From NCBI RefSeq assembly GCF_008274215.1, contig NZ_VTPS01000004.1, forward strand, positions 62,001-126,000: DNA of 64,000 bases, written 5' to 3'. The notes under the pieces are model-generated. The model worked only from the letters and a program-made list of their open reading frames with translations. It did no database searches and was not told where the DNA came from. This DNA is from Calorimonas adulescens (GTDB lineage: Bacteria > Bacillota > Thermoanaerobacteria > Thermoanaerobacterales > UBA4877). Below are positions 9,404 to 17,136 of the stretch, piece by piece. The stretch's first letter is position 1; each line of letters starts with the position of its first letter. A program made the position numbers and the translations under genes.

Positions 9404-9709
9404 TTGAGGATAGAGAGTCATCCAATTTTAGAGTTCAAAAGAGGCCATGCATTAAAGTTTATATTTGATGGTCAGGAAATGATTGGATATGAGGGTGAGA
9501 CCATCGCAGCAGCACTGCACGCCAATGGGGTAAAGGTGCTTTCACACAGCATTAAAGAGGGGCGTCCGAGAGGCTTTTACTGTGCTATTGGCAACTGTTC
9601 CTCGTGTCTTATGAAGGTAAACGGGACACCTAACGTAAGGGTGTGCATAGAACCTTTAAGGGATGGTATGATAGTCGAGACACAGCATGGCAAGGGGGTT
9701 ATAAAATGA
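9404..9709 (+). CDS. 2Fe-2S subunit of amino acid dehydrogenase, HcnA-like
   Basis: A 101-residue ferredoxin-fold protein of the Fer2_4 type that forms the N-terminal part of multi-subunit glycine, proline, sarcosine and opine dehydrogenases and of hydrogen cyanide synthase (HcnA). Four cysteines can ligate a 2Fe-2S cluster: Cys60, 65, 68 and 81 (CAIGNCSSC...VRVC). The start is TTG at 9404, fixed by GGAGG at 9391-9395. Its stop overlaps the start of the next gene (ATGA), so the two are coupled. It probably passes electrons between the flavoprotein subunits. Confidence 0.88.
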   Translation: MRIESHPILEFKRGHALKFIFDGQEMIGYEGETIAAALHANGVKVLSHSIKEGRPRGFYCAIGNCSSCLMKVNGTPNVRVCIEPLRDGMIVETQHGKGVIK

Positions 9710-10794
9710 TTAATACGGATGTTGCTGTTATAGGGGGAGGGCCTGCTGGACTTTCAGCTGCCATAGCAGCAGCTGATATGGGAGCCCACGTAACTATCAT
9801 AGACAGGAATCACGAACTTGGGGGTCAGCTTTTAAAGCAGACCCATATGTTTTTTGGCTCTCGAGAGGAATATGCGTCTACCAGGGGCTTTGACATTGCA
9901 AATATATTAAAAGAAGAACTTAAAGAAAGAAGTGTAGAGGTGCTTTTAAACACTACTGCAGTTGGATATTACAAAGATGACGGTGTCTGGGCTCTGGAAG
10001 AAGGTGAGGATAAGTTTGTAAAACTGAAGGCTAAAAAGACCATTGTTGCTACAGGGGCAATGGAAAGGCATCTATTGTTTCCAAATAATGACTTACCGGG
10101 GATATATGGTGCCGGTGCCGTGCAGACTTTGATGAATCAATATGGTGTGATGCCCGGCAAAAAGGTCTTGATGGTTGGGGCTGGAAATATCGGACTTATT
10201 GTCAGTTATCAGCTTTTACAGGCAGGTGTTGAGGTTTCTGCAATAATTGACGCCGCACCTGCAATAGGTGGTTATCTTGTCCATGCGTCAAAGGTAAGGA
10301 GACAGGGGGTGCCGATACTAACATCCTATACAGTGAAGAGGGCTTACGGAAATGAAGTGCTTGAAGGAGCGACAATAGTTAAAGTAGATGAAGGGTTTAG
10401 ACAAATACCGGGTACTGAGATAGATATGGATATTGACACTATGTGCATAGCGGTTGGCCTAAACCCGTTGGTAGAATTGCTATGGCAGGCGGGCTGCAAA
10501 ATGAGGTACATACCTCAACTCGGTGGGCATGTCCCGGTCAAGGATGAAGATTATGAGACAACTGTAAAGGGGATATACGTAGCCGGCGATGCAGCAGAGA
10601 TAGAGGAGGCTACATCGGCAATGGTAGAGGGAAGGTTAGCCGGTCTTAATGCTGCTCATGCTATAGGGTTTGATAACGGAAATTACGCCAGAGAAAAGGA
10701 CAATGCCTTGAAGAGATTGAACGCCCTCAGGTCAGGCCCGGTTGGAGCAAAAATTAGAAATGGTTTATTAAAACTTGCTGAGGAGGCCGTTTGA
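9706..10794 (+). CDS. FAD/NAD(P)-binding oxidoreductase subunit, HcnB-like
   Basis: Flavoprotein of 362 residues with two Rossmann folds: FAD motif VIGGGPAGLSAA near the N terminus and a second dinucleotide motif MVGAGNIGLIVSYQ at about 150-165. ATG AERHLLFP-type and GDAAEIEEATSAMVEGRLAGLNAA motifs place it with HcnB and the alpha subunits of archaeal dye-linked proline dehydrogenase, which act as the NADH-side diaphorase. An upstream TTG/ATG extension exists but ATG 9706, coupled to the preceding stop and preceded by AAGGGGG, is preferred. Confidence 0.87.
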   Translation: MINTDVAVIGGGPAGLSAAIAAADMGAHVTIIDRNHELGGQLLKQTHMFFGSREEYASTRGFDIANILKEELKERSVEVLLNTTAVGYYKDDGVWALEEGEDKFVKLKAKKTIVATGAMERHLLFPNNDLPGIYGAGAVQTLMNQYGVMPGKKVLMVGAGNIGLIVSYQLLQAGVEVSAIIDAAPAIGGYLVHASKVRRQGVPILTSYTVKRAYGNEVLEGATIVKVDEGFRQIPGTEIDMDIDTMCIAVGLNPLVELLWQAGCKMRYIPQLGGHVPVKDEDYETTVKGIYVAGDAAEIEEATSAMVEGRLAGLNAAHAIGFDNGNYAREKDNALKRLNALRSGPVGAKIRNGLLKLAEEAV

Positions 10795-10795
10795 T

Positions 10796-11293
10796 ATGGT
10801 GTCACAAAGACTTTTGAGGGAAGGAGTAGCAGATGAGACCGATTTAAAAGAGATTATCCCACCTGACTACGCATTAGATAAGGGGCCTGTGGCTGTAGCA
10901 GAGTGCTTTCAGGAGATTCCATGTAATCCATGTTCAACTTATTGCAGGAGAGGGGCTATAGTACTTGAAAACATCAATGACAGACCGATAATTGACTATG
11001 ATAGATGCAATGGTTGCACCCTTTGTGTAAGCAAATGCCCGGGCCTTGCCATTTTTGTGATAAACAAAAATTTTTCAGAAGATGAGGCTACTGTAACGCT
11101 TCCATATGAGTTTTTGCCGCTGCCCAAAAAGGGCGACGTGGTTATAACCCTTGACAGATACGGCAGTCCAGTGGGGAAAGGCAAGGTGGTCAGGGTCCAG
11201 AACACCAGATATAACGATAAGACCCCTCTCATAACTGTGACAGTACCTAAGGATATGATAATGAATGTAAGGAATATAAAGGTGGAGGCGTAA
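10796..11293 (+). CDS. ferredoxin-type 2x[4Fe-4S] electron transfer subunit
   Basis: A 165-residue protein with eight cysteines in two cluster motifs: Cys37, 43, 46, 50 (CFQEIPCNPCSTYC) and Cys71, 74, 77, 81 (CNGCTLCVSKCP). The C-terminal half (about 95-165) has no cysteine and looks like a beta-rich domain. The in-frame TTG at 10775 would cover the GAGGAGG site at 10780-10786, so ATG 10796 is chosen. Position and size match the gamma-type electron carrier of proline dehydrogenase complexes; likely the link between the two flavoproteins. Confidence 0.85.
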   Translation: MVSQRLLREGVADETDLKEIIPPDYALDKGPVAVAECFQEIPCNPCSTYCRRGAIVLENINDRPIIDYDRCNGCTLCVSKCPGLAIFVINKNFSEDEATVTLPYEFLPLPKKGDVVITLDRYGSPVGKGKVVRVQNTRYNDKTPLITVTVPKDMIMNVRNIKVEA

Positions 11294-11296
11294 ATT

Positions 11297-11575
11297 ATGG
11301 AGGGAAAGACCATAGTATGCAGATGTGAGGATATAACCCTGGAAGAGATAGAAGAACTCATCGACCTTGGTTATGACGATCTGGAGGAAATAAAGAGGCT
11401 TACCAGATGTTCTATGGGGCCATGTCAGGGCAGGACCTGCAGGAATCTCTTGGCTCAAGTAGTAGCATCTAAGACAGGTAAGAGCATAGATGAGCTCCAT
11501 ATACCGACATACAGGCCGCCGGCTAAGAACATAAAGATGACTGCCCTTGCTGGGGGTGATGAGGATGAAGAATAG
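11297..11575 (+). CDS. BFD-like [2Fe-2S] subunit
   Basis: A 92-residue protein with the bacterioferritin-associated-ferredoxin fold, cluster ligands Cys8, Cys10, Cys38 and Cys43 (CRC...CSMGPCQGRTC). Such domains are found fused to or beside FAD amino-acid dehydrogenases, where they shuttle electrons. It follows the ferredoxin subunit by three bases and its end overlaps the next gene. The C-terminal tail is acidic (GGDEDEE). Confidence 0.87.
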   Translation: MEGKTIVCRCEDITLEEIEELIDLGYDDLEEIKRLTRCSMGPCQGRTCRNLLAQVVASKTGKSIDELHIPTYRPPAKNIKMTALAGGDEDEE

Positions 11576-12713
11576 TGCTGAGATAGTTATTATAGGAGGT
11601 GGGATATCAGGCCTGGCCACGGCATACAATTTAGCTGCCAGAGGCATGAAGGACATAATTGTGGTGGAAAGAGGATATATAGCCAGCGGTTCTACTGGAC
11701 GATGCGGAGCGGGGATAAGACAGCAATGGGGAACGGAGATGAACTGCCGACTCTCCAAGGCAAGCTGTGAGATACTGGAGAACTTAGAGGAAATTTTAGA
11801 CTATAAAAGAAGTATAGAATTCAAACAGGGTGGATACCTGCTTTTTGCGACGACTGAAAAGGAGGTAGAACAGTTTAAAAAGAATGTTGCATTGCAAAAC
11901 AGCCTTGGTATAAACTCTAAAATACTTTCTATTGAAGAAGCGCTGGAGATTGTGCCCGATATGAATACTGAGGGAGTAATGTCGTTCGCATTTCATCAAA
12001 AGGATGGTCATGCCAACCCATTTCAAACCACTTTTGCATATGCAGAGGCAGCAAAGAGACTTGGTGTTGAAATATATACCTATACAACAGTGAGGGGTAT
12101 AGAGGTAAAAAATGATAGAATAGAATCAGTTATCACAGATAAGGGTGAAATCAAAACCCATAGGGTGTTAAACGCCGCAGGTGGCTTTGCTAAGGATATA
12201 GGGCGAATGGTAGGGGTGGAGCTTCCATTAAAGCCCGAAAGGCATGAAATTCTGGTGACGGAACCAGTGGAGACAATCCTGGGCCCAATGCTTATGTCCT
12301 TTTCATGGAATTTCTATATACAGCAGGAACCCAACGGGACATTCATAATGGGCTATGGCGAACAGGATAACCCTGAAAGTCAGGGCGTGAACTCATCATG
12401 GCACTTTGCTCAGGAAATGGCCAGAAAAGCTATCCGCATATACCCACCGCTTTCAAAGGTAAGGGTAGTCAGGCAGTGGGCAGGCCTATATACGATGACG
12501 CCTGACTCTCAGCCCATATACGGCAGTGTCCCGGGCTTGGATGGATTTTATATAGCGGCGGGTTTCAGTGGCCATGGCTTTATGTTTGGACCAATAACAG
12601 GTGTACTGATGGCGGAATATATACTGGGCGAAGAGCCTGAAATACCTATAGACATGCTGGATGCAGGAAGGTTTGAAAGGGGAGAGCTTATCTATGAGCC
12701 CTCTGTTGTATAA
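11565..12713 (+). CDS. DAO-family FAD amino acid/amine dehydrogenase catalytic subunit
   Basis: A 382-residue flavoprotein of the D-amino-acid oxidase family (glycine oxidase, sarcosine oxidase beta, proline dehydrogenase beta). The FAD motif IIGGGISGLATAYNLA is at 9-24, followed by VVERGYIASGSTGRCGAGIRQQWG. The C-terminal GFYIAAGFSGHGFMFGPITG is the flavin-binding signature of the family. It is most likely the substrate-oxidising subunit of the five-gene complex. Substrate candidates are proline, sarcosine, glycine or another imino acid. Start chosen among several in-frame codons because GGGGG lies 9 bases upstream of 11565. Confidence 0.87.
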   Translation: MKNSAEIVIIGGGISGLATAYNLAARGMKDIIVVERGYIASGSTGRCGAGIRQQWGTEMNCRLSKASCEILENLEEILDYKRSIEFKQGGYLLFATTEKEVEQFKKNVALQNSLGINSKILSIEEALEIVPDMNTEGVMSFAFHQKDGHANPFQTTFAYAEAAKRLGVEIYTYTTVRGIEVKNDRIESVITDKGEIKTHRVLNAAGGFAKDIGRMVGVELPLKPERHEILVTEPVETILGPMLMSFSWNFYIQQEPNGTFIMGYGEQDNPESQGVNSSWHFAQEMARKAIRIYPPLSKVRVVRQWAGLYTMTPDSQPIYGSVPGLDGFYIAAGFSGHGFMFGPITGVLMAEYILGEEPEIPIDMLDAGRFERGELIYEPSVV

Positions 12714-12843
12714 GCTTGAGAAGATTACGGAAATAGATTATATAAATGGTGCTGTGGTAAGGGAGGGGGGCAAAACTCGGCATACCAACACCTGTAAATG
12801 AAGTCCTGTAAATCTGGTTAAAGCCATTGAGGAAGGATATTGA
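12694..12843 (+). pseudogene. C-terminal remnant of ketopantoate reductase
   Basis: Conceptual translation across two frameshifts gives a stretch that matches the C-terminal end of 2-dehydropantoate 2-reductase (PanE/ApbA): TEIDYINGAVVREGG in one frame, then KLGIPTPVNEVL in the next, then VNLVKAIEEGY and a stop at 12841-12843. The Rossmann half of the enzyme is absent; upstream sequence is the end of the flavoprotein gene, so only about 48 codons survive. The first piece could start at ATG 12694, but no intact frame exists. This is a decayed fragment, probably left by recombination. Confidence 0.72.
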
Positions 12844-12853
12844 AACGTCTAAC

Positions 12854-12900
12854 GGTTATAAGGGAAAAATTTATAGATATAACCTTATAGCCATTTTTTT
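12854..12900 (+). terminator. terminator closing the dehydrogenase operon
   Basis: A 10-bp stem (12854-12863 with 12883-12892, one G-T pair), 19-base loop and a run of seven T (12894-12900). It overlaps the last codons and stop of the convergent corA-type gene, so the two transcription units end on top of each other. Confidence 0.7.
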
Positions 12901-13811
12901 CGTTTAAAATATATAATCTGTATAATAGTGATAATAGCCATAACGGCGAGAGTAATAAAATAACCGTACCTCCACCTCAGTTCTGGCATATTGTTAAAAT
13001 TCATCCCATATATTCCACTTATCACCGTAAGAGGCATAAGAAGTGTGGCTACTATAGTCAAAAACCGCATCTGTTCGTTAGCTTTAAGATCCATTATGGA
13101 CACGTAGGATTCAATGACATTATTAGCGGACTCCAGCACAAATCGCAGCCTTTCAGAAGCATCCCTGTATTTTTCATTTAATACCATCGATAGAGAATCT
13201 TTACTCTCTGCAAGCATATCAATTTCATTCAGGTCGTCGACCACATACTTGCTCAGGTTTACTATATGAGCATATCTGTATACCATATTTTTAAAGTTTA
13301 ATAAGTTGCGCAGATATGATATAGAATATACATCGTAGATTTTACTTTCCAGCTTTTCAAGTTCAGACATAAACCAGTCGCTGAGGCTGTAGTAATTCTC
13401 ACAACATTCTTCCAATATGTAGAACAATAGCTTGTTCACATTCAATTTTCCTATCTTTTTGTTTTTTATATCGTGTTCTATGCCTTTAAAAAACTCAGGT
13501 TTTTCCTTATACAGGGTTACAATATAACCGTCTTCTCTATAGATATAGTAAATGTATTCTACTAAATAACCTGAATGATGTCGTGTAAAATAAGGCATTA
13601 CAAAAAAATAATCGTCATTTATTCTATGTAACTTAATCTTTGGTCGGTCAGCATTTATCAGTTCTACTATTTTTTCTGTTAAATTAATCTTTTCATCGAG
13701 CTTTTTTGACAAAAACTCCTCAACACTGGACATTACCCATAGCACATCTACTGTATCCAATGTTTTATCAATATAGTCTTGATAAATAAGATCTTTAGTG
13801 ATATATTGCAT
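12885..13811 (-). CDS. CorA-family divalent cation transporter
   Basis: A 308-residue CorA-type Mg2+/Co2+ channel of the inner membrane. A long cytosolic alpha-helical region precedes two C-terminal membrane helices. The signature GMN is at about residues 269-271 (IYGMNFNNMP), at the end of TM1, followed by an acidic loop, TM2 and a basic tail KRKKWL. ATG 13811 is preceded by AGAGGTG on the minus strand and a TATAAT (13831-13836). It is one of two candidate Mg2+ uptake systems in the window (see the M-box operon at 46095-48935); this one has no M-box. Confidence 0.9.
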   Translation of the reverse strand: MQYITKDLIYQDYIDKTLDTVDVLWVMSSVEEFLSKKLDEKINLTEKIVELINADRPKIKLHRINDDYFFVMPYFTRHHSGYLVEYIYYIYREDGYIVTLYKEKPEFFKGIEHDIKNKKIGKLNVNKLLFYILEECCENYYSLSDWFMSELEKLESKIYDVYSISYLRNLLNFKNMVYRYAHIVNLSKYVVDDLNEIDMLAESKDSLSMVLNEKYRDASERLRFVLESANNVIESYVSIMDLKANEQMRFLTIVATLLMPLTVISGIYGMNFNNMPELRWRYGYFITLAVMAIITIIQIIYFKRKKWL

Positions 13812-13915
13812 TTAGCCACACCTCTTTTTTATTATACCACACCATGGGCAGAACACAGTATATCATAATATGGCAAACTTAATTTTTACATTAAAAAGCG
13901 AGGAGGGAAATAGCA

Positions 13916-14215
13916 GTGGAGAAGAAAACTTTTAAAGAAGACCCGAGATATAGACAGACCAATAAAGAGACACTCTCTATGGTAATCCTGCTCATTGCAA
14001 ACATCATATGGTGGTATGTGTTTGCATATGGTTTAGGGTCCAGACCCCCGGAAGAATATACCTATATAATGGGTTTTCCGGCATGGTTTTTTTGGAGCTG
14101 CATAGTGAGCTTTGTGCTTTTCAGTATACTTGTCTGGATAGTGGTCTCAGTGGTTTTCAAAGACATACCCTTAGATTCTTTTGAAGATGAGAAGAAGGGG
14201 GGAAAGGGGAAATGA
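13916..14215 (+). CDS. yhdT: YhdT-like small subunit of pantothenate symporter
   Basis: A 99-residue protein with two membrane helices (about 22-40 and 55-80) and a charged tail. It belongs to the YhdT/DUF997 family, which occurs next to panF in Escherichia coli and many other bacteria. Start is GTG, set by AGGAGGG at 13901-13907. Its last bases overlap the panF start (GGGGAAATGA), indicating coupling. The role beside PanF is not well established. Confidence 0.85.
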   Translation: MEKKTFKEDPRYRQTNKETLSMVILLIANIIWWYVFAYGLGSRPPEEYTYIMGFPAWFFWSCIVSFVLFSILVWIVVSVVFKDIPLDSFEDEKKGGKGK

Positions 14216-15708
14216 ACCTTAGCAGCTCCTATCTGATCCAGCTCTGGATACCATTGGGTTTGTATCTTTTAATCATGCTCTATATCGGTTTTTACAGCAA
14301 TAGAGTGGTAAGCACTGTAAGCAAAAGGAACTTTTTGGGAGAATATTTCCTGGGCAATAGGAACTTTGGTGGATATGTCCTGGCCATGACTCTGGTTGCA
14401 ACGTATGTCAGTGCATCCAGTTTTTTAGGTGGGCCAGGCACTGCCTACAGTCAAGGATTGGGTTGGGTCCTTCTTGCAATGACACAACTTCCAACAGCAT
14501 ATATTACCCTCGGTATACTTGGCAAAAGGTTTGCCATTGTATCAAGGAAAGTAAATGCAGTAACAATTATTGATGTAATACGTGAGAGGTATGATAACAA
14601 TCCACTGGTGGTCTGGATTGCCTCGATGGGGGCAATTATATTTTTAATAGTTGCAGTTGTTGGGCAGTTTGTAGGAGGAGCAAAATTATTTCAGACCATT
14701 ACAGGCCTACCGTATATATGGGGACTCATACTGTTTGGCAGCATTGTTCTGATTTATACAACAGTTGGTGGGTTCAGGGCAGTGGTCCTGACTGACGCTG
14801 TACAGGGGACAATTATGGTCTTTGGTACGGTAGTTATATTAATTGCCACTATAATGGCAGGTGGGGGCATTTCAAATATAATGCACACCTTAAAGACTAT
14901 TAACCCGGACCTCTTGACACCATATGGAGTTGATAACTTTATCGCTGTGCCGTGGATTTCATCTTACTGGGTGCTTGTCTGCATAGGGATACTCGGGCTC
15001 CCACAGAATGCTATAAGGGCCATGGCATATAAAGATTCTAAGTCCATGCATAGAGCAATTATAATTGGTACCGTAGTATCGGGTGTATTAATGCTTGGCC
15101 TTCATCTAACCGGCGTGATGGCAAGGGCGATTGTCACTGAGATACCACAAGGGCTTACCACGGACAATGTTATGCCATTACTTGCCATGAGGTTATTTCC
15201 TGCTTGGTTTGCTGGCATATTTTTGGCTGCCCCGTTGGCAGCTATAATGTCTACTGTGGACTCACAGCTTATACTTATATCCAGCACTATAGTTAAAGAC
15301 CTTTATCTAAATTATATAAATCCTAAAGTAAATGATGACCAGAGAAAACTTACCAGTACCAGCATGATAATAACTGCTCTACTGGGGCTTATTGCAATTT
15401 TGGCATCTATAAAGCCACCATCACTTATCATATGGATAAACCTGTATGCTTTTGGTGGCCTTGAGGCTACATTTTTCTGGATGCTTATACTTGGTCTTTA
15501 CTGGAAAAGAGCTAATGCAGCTGGTGCTATAGCATCTATGATTACTGGCATAGTGAGTTTTATCGTTATTAGCAGGGTATGGCCGAGGCCATTTGGCACA
15601 CATCCAATAGTTTTAACCTTGATTTTAGGCCTAATAGCTTTTTTAATTGCTACCTATGCTACAAAACCGCCAAAAGAGGAAACTATAGAGAAGTTTTGGG
15701 GTGTGTAA
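14212..15708 (+). CDS. panF: sodium/pantothenate symporter
   Basis: Sodium:solute symporter (SSS, LeuT fold) of 498 residues with about 13 helices. YFLGNRNFGGYVLAMTLVATYVSASSFLGGPGTAY near the N terminus is the PanF-type TM2 region. Pairing with YhdT supports pantothenate uptake. The decayed ketopantoate reductase fragment 1 kb upstream suggests that this lineage may rely more on import than on synthesis, but that is inference. Confidence 0.88.
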   Translation: MNLSSSYLIQLWIPLGLYLLIMLYIGFYSNRVVSTVSKRNFLGEYFLGNRNFGGYVLAMTLVATYVSASSFLGGPGTAYSQGLGWVLLAMTQLPTAYITLGILGKRFAIVSRKVNAVTIIDVIRERYDNNPLVVWIASMGAIIFLIVAVVGQFVGGAKLFQTITGLPYIWGLILFGSIVLIYTTVGGFRAVVLTDAVQGTIMVFGTVVILIATIMAGGGISNIMHTLKTINPDLLTPYGVDNFIAVPWISSYWVLVCIGILGLPQNAIRAMAYKDSKSMHRAIIIGTVVSGVLMLGLHLTGVMARAIVTEIPQGLTTDNVMPLLAMRLFPAWFAGIFLAAPLAAIMSTVDSQLILISSTIVKDLYLNYINPKVNDDQRKLTSTSMIITALLGLIAILASIKPPSLIIWINLYAFGGLEATFFWMLILGLYWKRANAAGAIASMITGIVSFIVISRVWPRPFGTHPIVLTLILGLIAFLIATYATKPPKEETIEKFWGV

Positions 15709-15969
15709 AATGGATTGTATGAAAGTCCATTAGTGAGGGTGAGTTAATATCTTTTGAGGGGTAAACTGGTCTAAATTGAATTTCGTATGTATACTGGATT
15801 GATTGCATCTGCGGGTATGGCGGTTGAAGTCATAAAAGACTGCTGTATTGATATCCCTGGCCAAATTATCACCTGTATACAGGATATCTTCCATGGGGTG
15901 GTTTTGAATTGTAGTGTGACATAAGGCTTATCTTAAAATTGTATCACATAGAGCAACGTTAAATCAAAA
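15709..15969 (+). other. intergenic region without convincing gene
   Basis: After panF there is an imperfect hairpin (AATGGA ... TCCATT, near 15709-15732) and an open frame of 45 codons from ATG 15787 to 15924 that lacks a ribosome binding site and resembles nothing I recognise, though it is not obviously random (GMAVEVIKDCCIDIPGQI). It may be a gene relic. No promoter or RNA was identified. Confidence 0.4.
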
Positions 15970-16015
15970 GGTTGGGACTACACAATGTCTTTGATATCAA
16001 AGTACAGTCCCAACC
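15970..16015. repeat. compound palindrome, possible bidirectional terminator
   Basis: GGTTGGGACT (15970-15979) and AGTCCCAACC (16006-16015) form a perfect 10-bp inverted repeat that encloses a second perfect palindrome, CTTTGATATCAAAG (15989-16002). It lies between the convergent ends of panF and the HdrA-like gene. The lack of a clean T-run makes a simple terminator uncertain; a mobile-element end is the alternative. Confidence 0.5.
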
Positions 16016-16123
16016 ATTGTTGTATTTTCAGCTAATAGGAATTATCAACTCAATATTGTAGATGAGGGTAGACCTGTTGCGATTGATATACATACACACC
16101 GTACCTGGCAAATTTGCATGATT

Positions 16124-16489
16124 TTAAGCATGTTCTCTTTCTGAGACGGCTTTCTTTATCGCATCAACAGCTTGCTGTGTATTCATGTTTCTTATCTCCA
16201 CGCCTATATGTTTGTCTCTTGCAAATCCCGCATCTTCGAAGGCGTCTCTGTACATCTTTCTCTGCATTGTGGGGTCGCAACCGGCGACGTATAATTCATC
16301 GATTTCACACCCTCGCAGCATATCCCTTAAATATTTATCGCCATCGTCAGCACATAGTTGCGGGTGAAGACCTACCCACTCAAATATATTTTCCCTTCTC
16401 AGTGAATTTAATACTTCAAACACATTCATCTCCTGAAACGACGGACATGTGCCCTGACAGACACATAACAACAGTCCTTTTTTACTCAT
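16124..16489 (-). CDS. HdrA N-terminal-like cysteine-rich redox protein
   Basis: A 121-residue protein resembling the N-terminal iron-sulfur part of heterodisulfide reductase HdrA: CVCQGTC (Cys9, 11, 15), LHPQLCADDG (Cys46), Cys61 and VAGCDPTMQRKMYRDAFEDAG (Cys71), where HdrA has VASCTPRTHEPLF. It lacks the FAD domain. ATG 16489 is preceded by AGGAGG; a longer frame to 16510 would cover that site. It follows the ferredoxin gene by four bases and so likely exchanges electrons with it. Specific function unknown. Confidence 0.65.
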   Translation of the reverse strand: MSKKGLLLCVCQGTCPSFQEMNVFEVLNSLRRENIFEWVGLHPQLCADDGDKYLRDMLRGCEIDELYVAGCDPTMQRKMYRDAFEDAGFARDKHIGVEIRNMNTQQAVDAIKKAVSEREHA

Positions 16490-16493
16490 GGCT

Positions 16494-16700
16494 TTACCTC
16501 CTATTTCCAAAATATGTTATTGCCTCACTGGGGCAAATTTTTGAACATCCTTTACAAAACTCTACACAGTTGTCGGGATTAACCACTTTAGGATATCCCT
16601 CATCGTCAATGGTATAGACATCGTGTGGACAAAAGTTAACACATTCATGATCCTGAATGCACTTATCCTTACTTATGATTGGATACCAGTTCTTTGCCAA
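16494..16700 (-). CDS. 2x[4Fe-4S] ferredoxin
   Basis: A 68-residue ferredoxin with two cluster motifs: Cys14-x5-Cys20-x3-Cys24-Pro and Cys45-x3-Cys49-x2-Cys52-x3-Cys56-Pro. Both motifs deviate from the textbook CxxCxxCxxxCP spacing. A GTG at 16709 is in frame but overlaps the AAGGGGGG ribosome binding site, so TTG 16700 is preferred. It sits between the NifX-like and HdrA-like genes and is presumably part of one redox unit. Confidence 0.8.
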   Translation of the reverse strand: MAKNWYPIISKDKCIQDHECVNFCPHDVYTIDDEGYPKVVNPDNCVEFCKGCSKICPSEAITYFGNRR

Positions 16701-16749
16701 TAAGTTCACCCCCCTTCACTGGAAATAAAGATTATTCATTGAACGCTAA

Positions 16750-17073
16750 TTAATCAAATGAATTCAATACATCGGCTATTCTGCCGTTTGCCCCTTCTAT
16801 AACACTAATATTATTTTTACTTAACTTTTCTTTTACAGCGGGATCATCAATTTTAAATAGGACTAGTTTATCAATTTTTAAAGATTGAATAAATTTAATA
16901 AATTCATTGTCGTCAATATTTTGATGTCCATAGAAGATATTTTCGATATTTTGCACTTTTTTTAGCTCCTTATCTTCTATATCAGCAACAGTAAAGTATT
17001 CTGATCCGGATATGCTTGTACCCACCTCACTGTTTAAACCCAGATGATTTTTTGAAGCGAAAGCTATTTTCAC
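16750..17073 (-). CDS. NifX/NifB-type dinitrogenase cofactor-like protein
   Basis: A small protein (about 107 residues) of the dinitrogenase iron-molybdenum cofactor superfamily (ribonuclease H-like fold): MKIAFASKNHLGLNSEVGTS, then SEYFTVADI and later ISVIEGANGRIADVLN. Members bind metal clusters or iron-sulfur cofactors. The frame opens further upstream, but GGAGG at the upstream ATG (17088) is spaced 8 bases from GTG 17073, which gives the family-like start. A copy of the ArsR-type operator lies 22 bp upstream. No nitrogenase genes are nearby, so nitrogen fixation is not implied. Confidence 0.7.
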   Translation of the reverse strand: MKIAFASKNHLGLNSEVGTSISGSEYFTVADIEDKELKKVQNIENIFYGHQNIDDNEFIKFIQSLKIDKLVLFKIDDPAVKEKLSKNNISVIEGANGRIADVLNSFD

Positions 17074-17094
17074 TTTTTTCACCTCCATAAACGA

Positions 17095-17115
17095 ATATTC
17101 GAATAAACGAATATA
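17095..17115. promoter_or_regulatory. ArsR-type operator, copy 1
   Basis: ATATTCG-N7-CGAATATA region: the 21-bp sequence here is identical (reverse complement) to that at 17456-17476. Its core is the inverted repeat ATATTCG-N6-CGAATAT. It lies between the arsR stop and the NifX-like start, giving that gene its own control point. Confidence 0.75.
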
Positions 17116-17136
17116 CTTGATAAAAAATAACACGGA

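Noticed and set aside
16114-16617. Plus-strand frame of 167 codons across the HdrA-like and ferredoxin genes
   Set aside because: Antisense to two Cys-motif proteins with ribosome binding sites; no start signal of its own.
16750-17073. Nitrogen fixation gene
   Set aside because: The NifX-like fold is present, but no nif structural or assembly genes are near; the fold is shared by many metal-cluster proteins.
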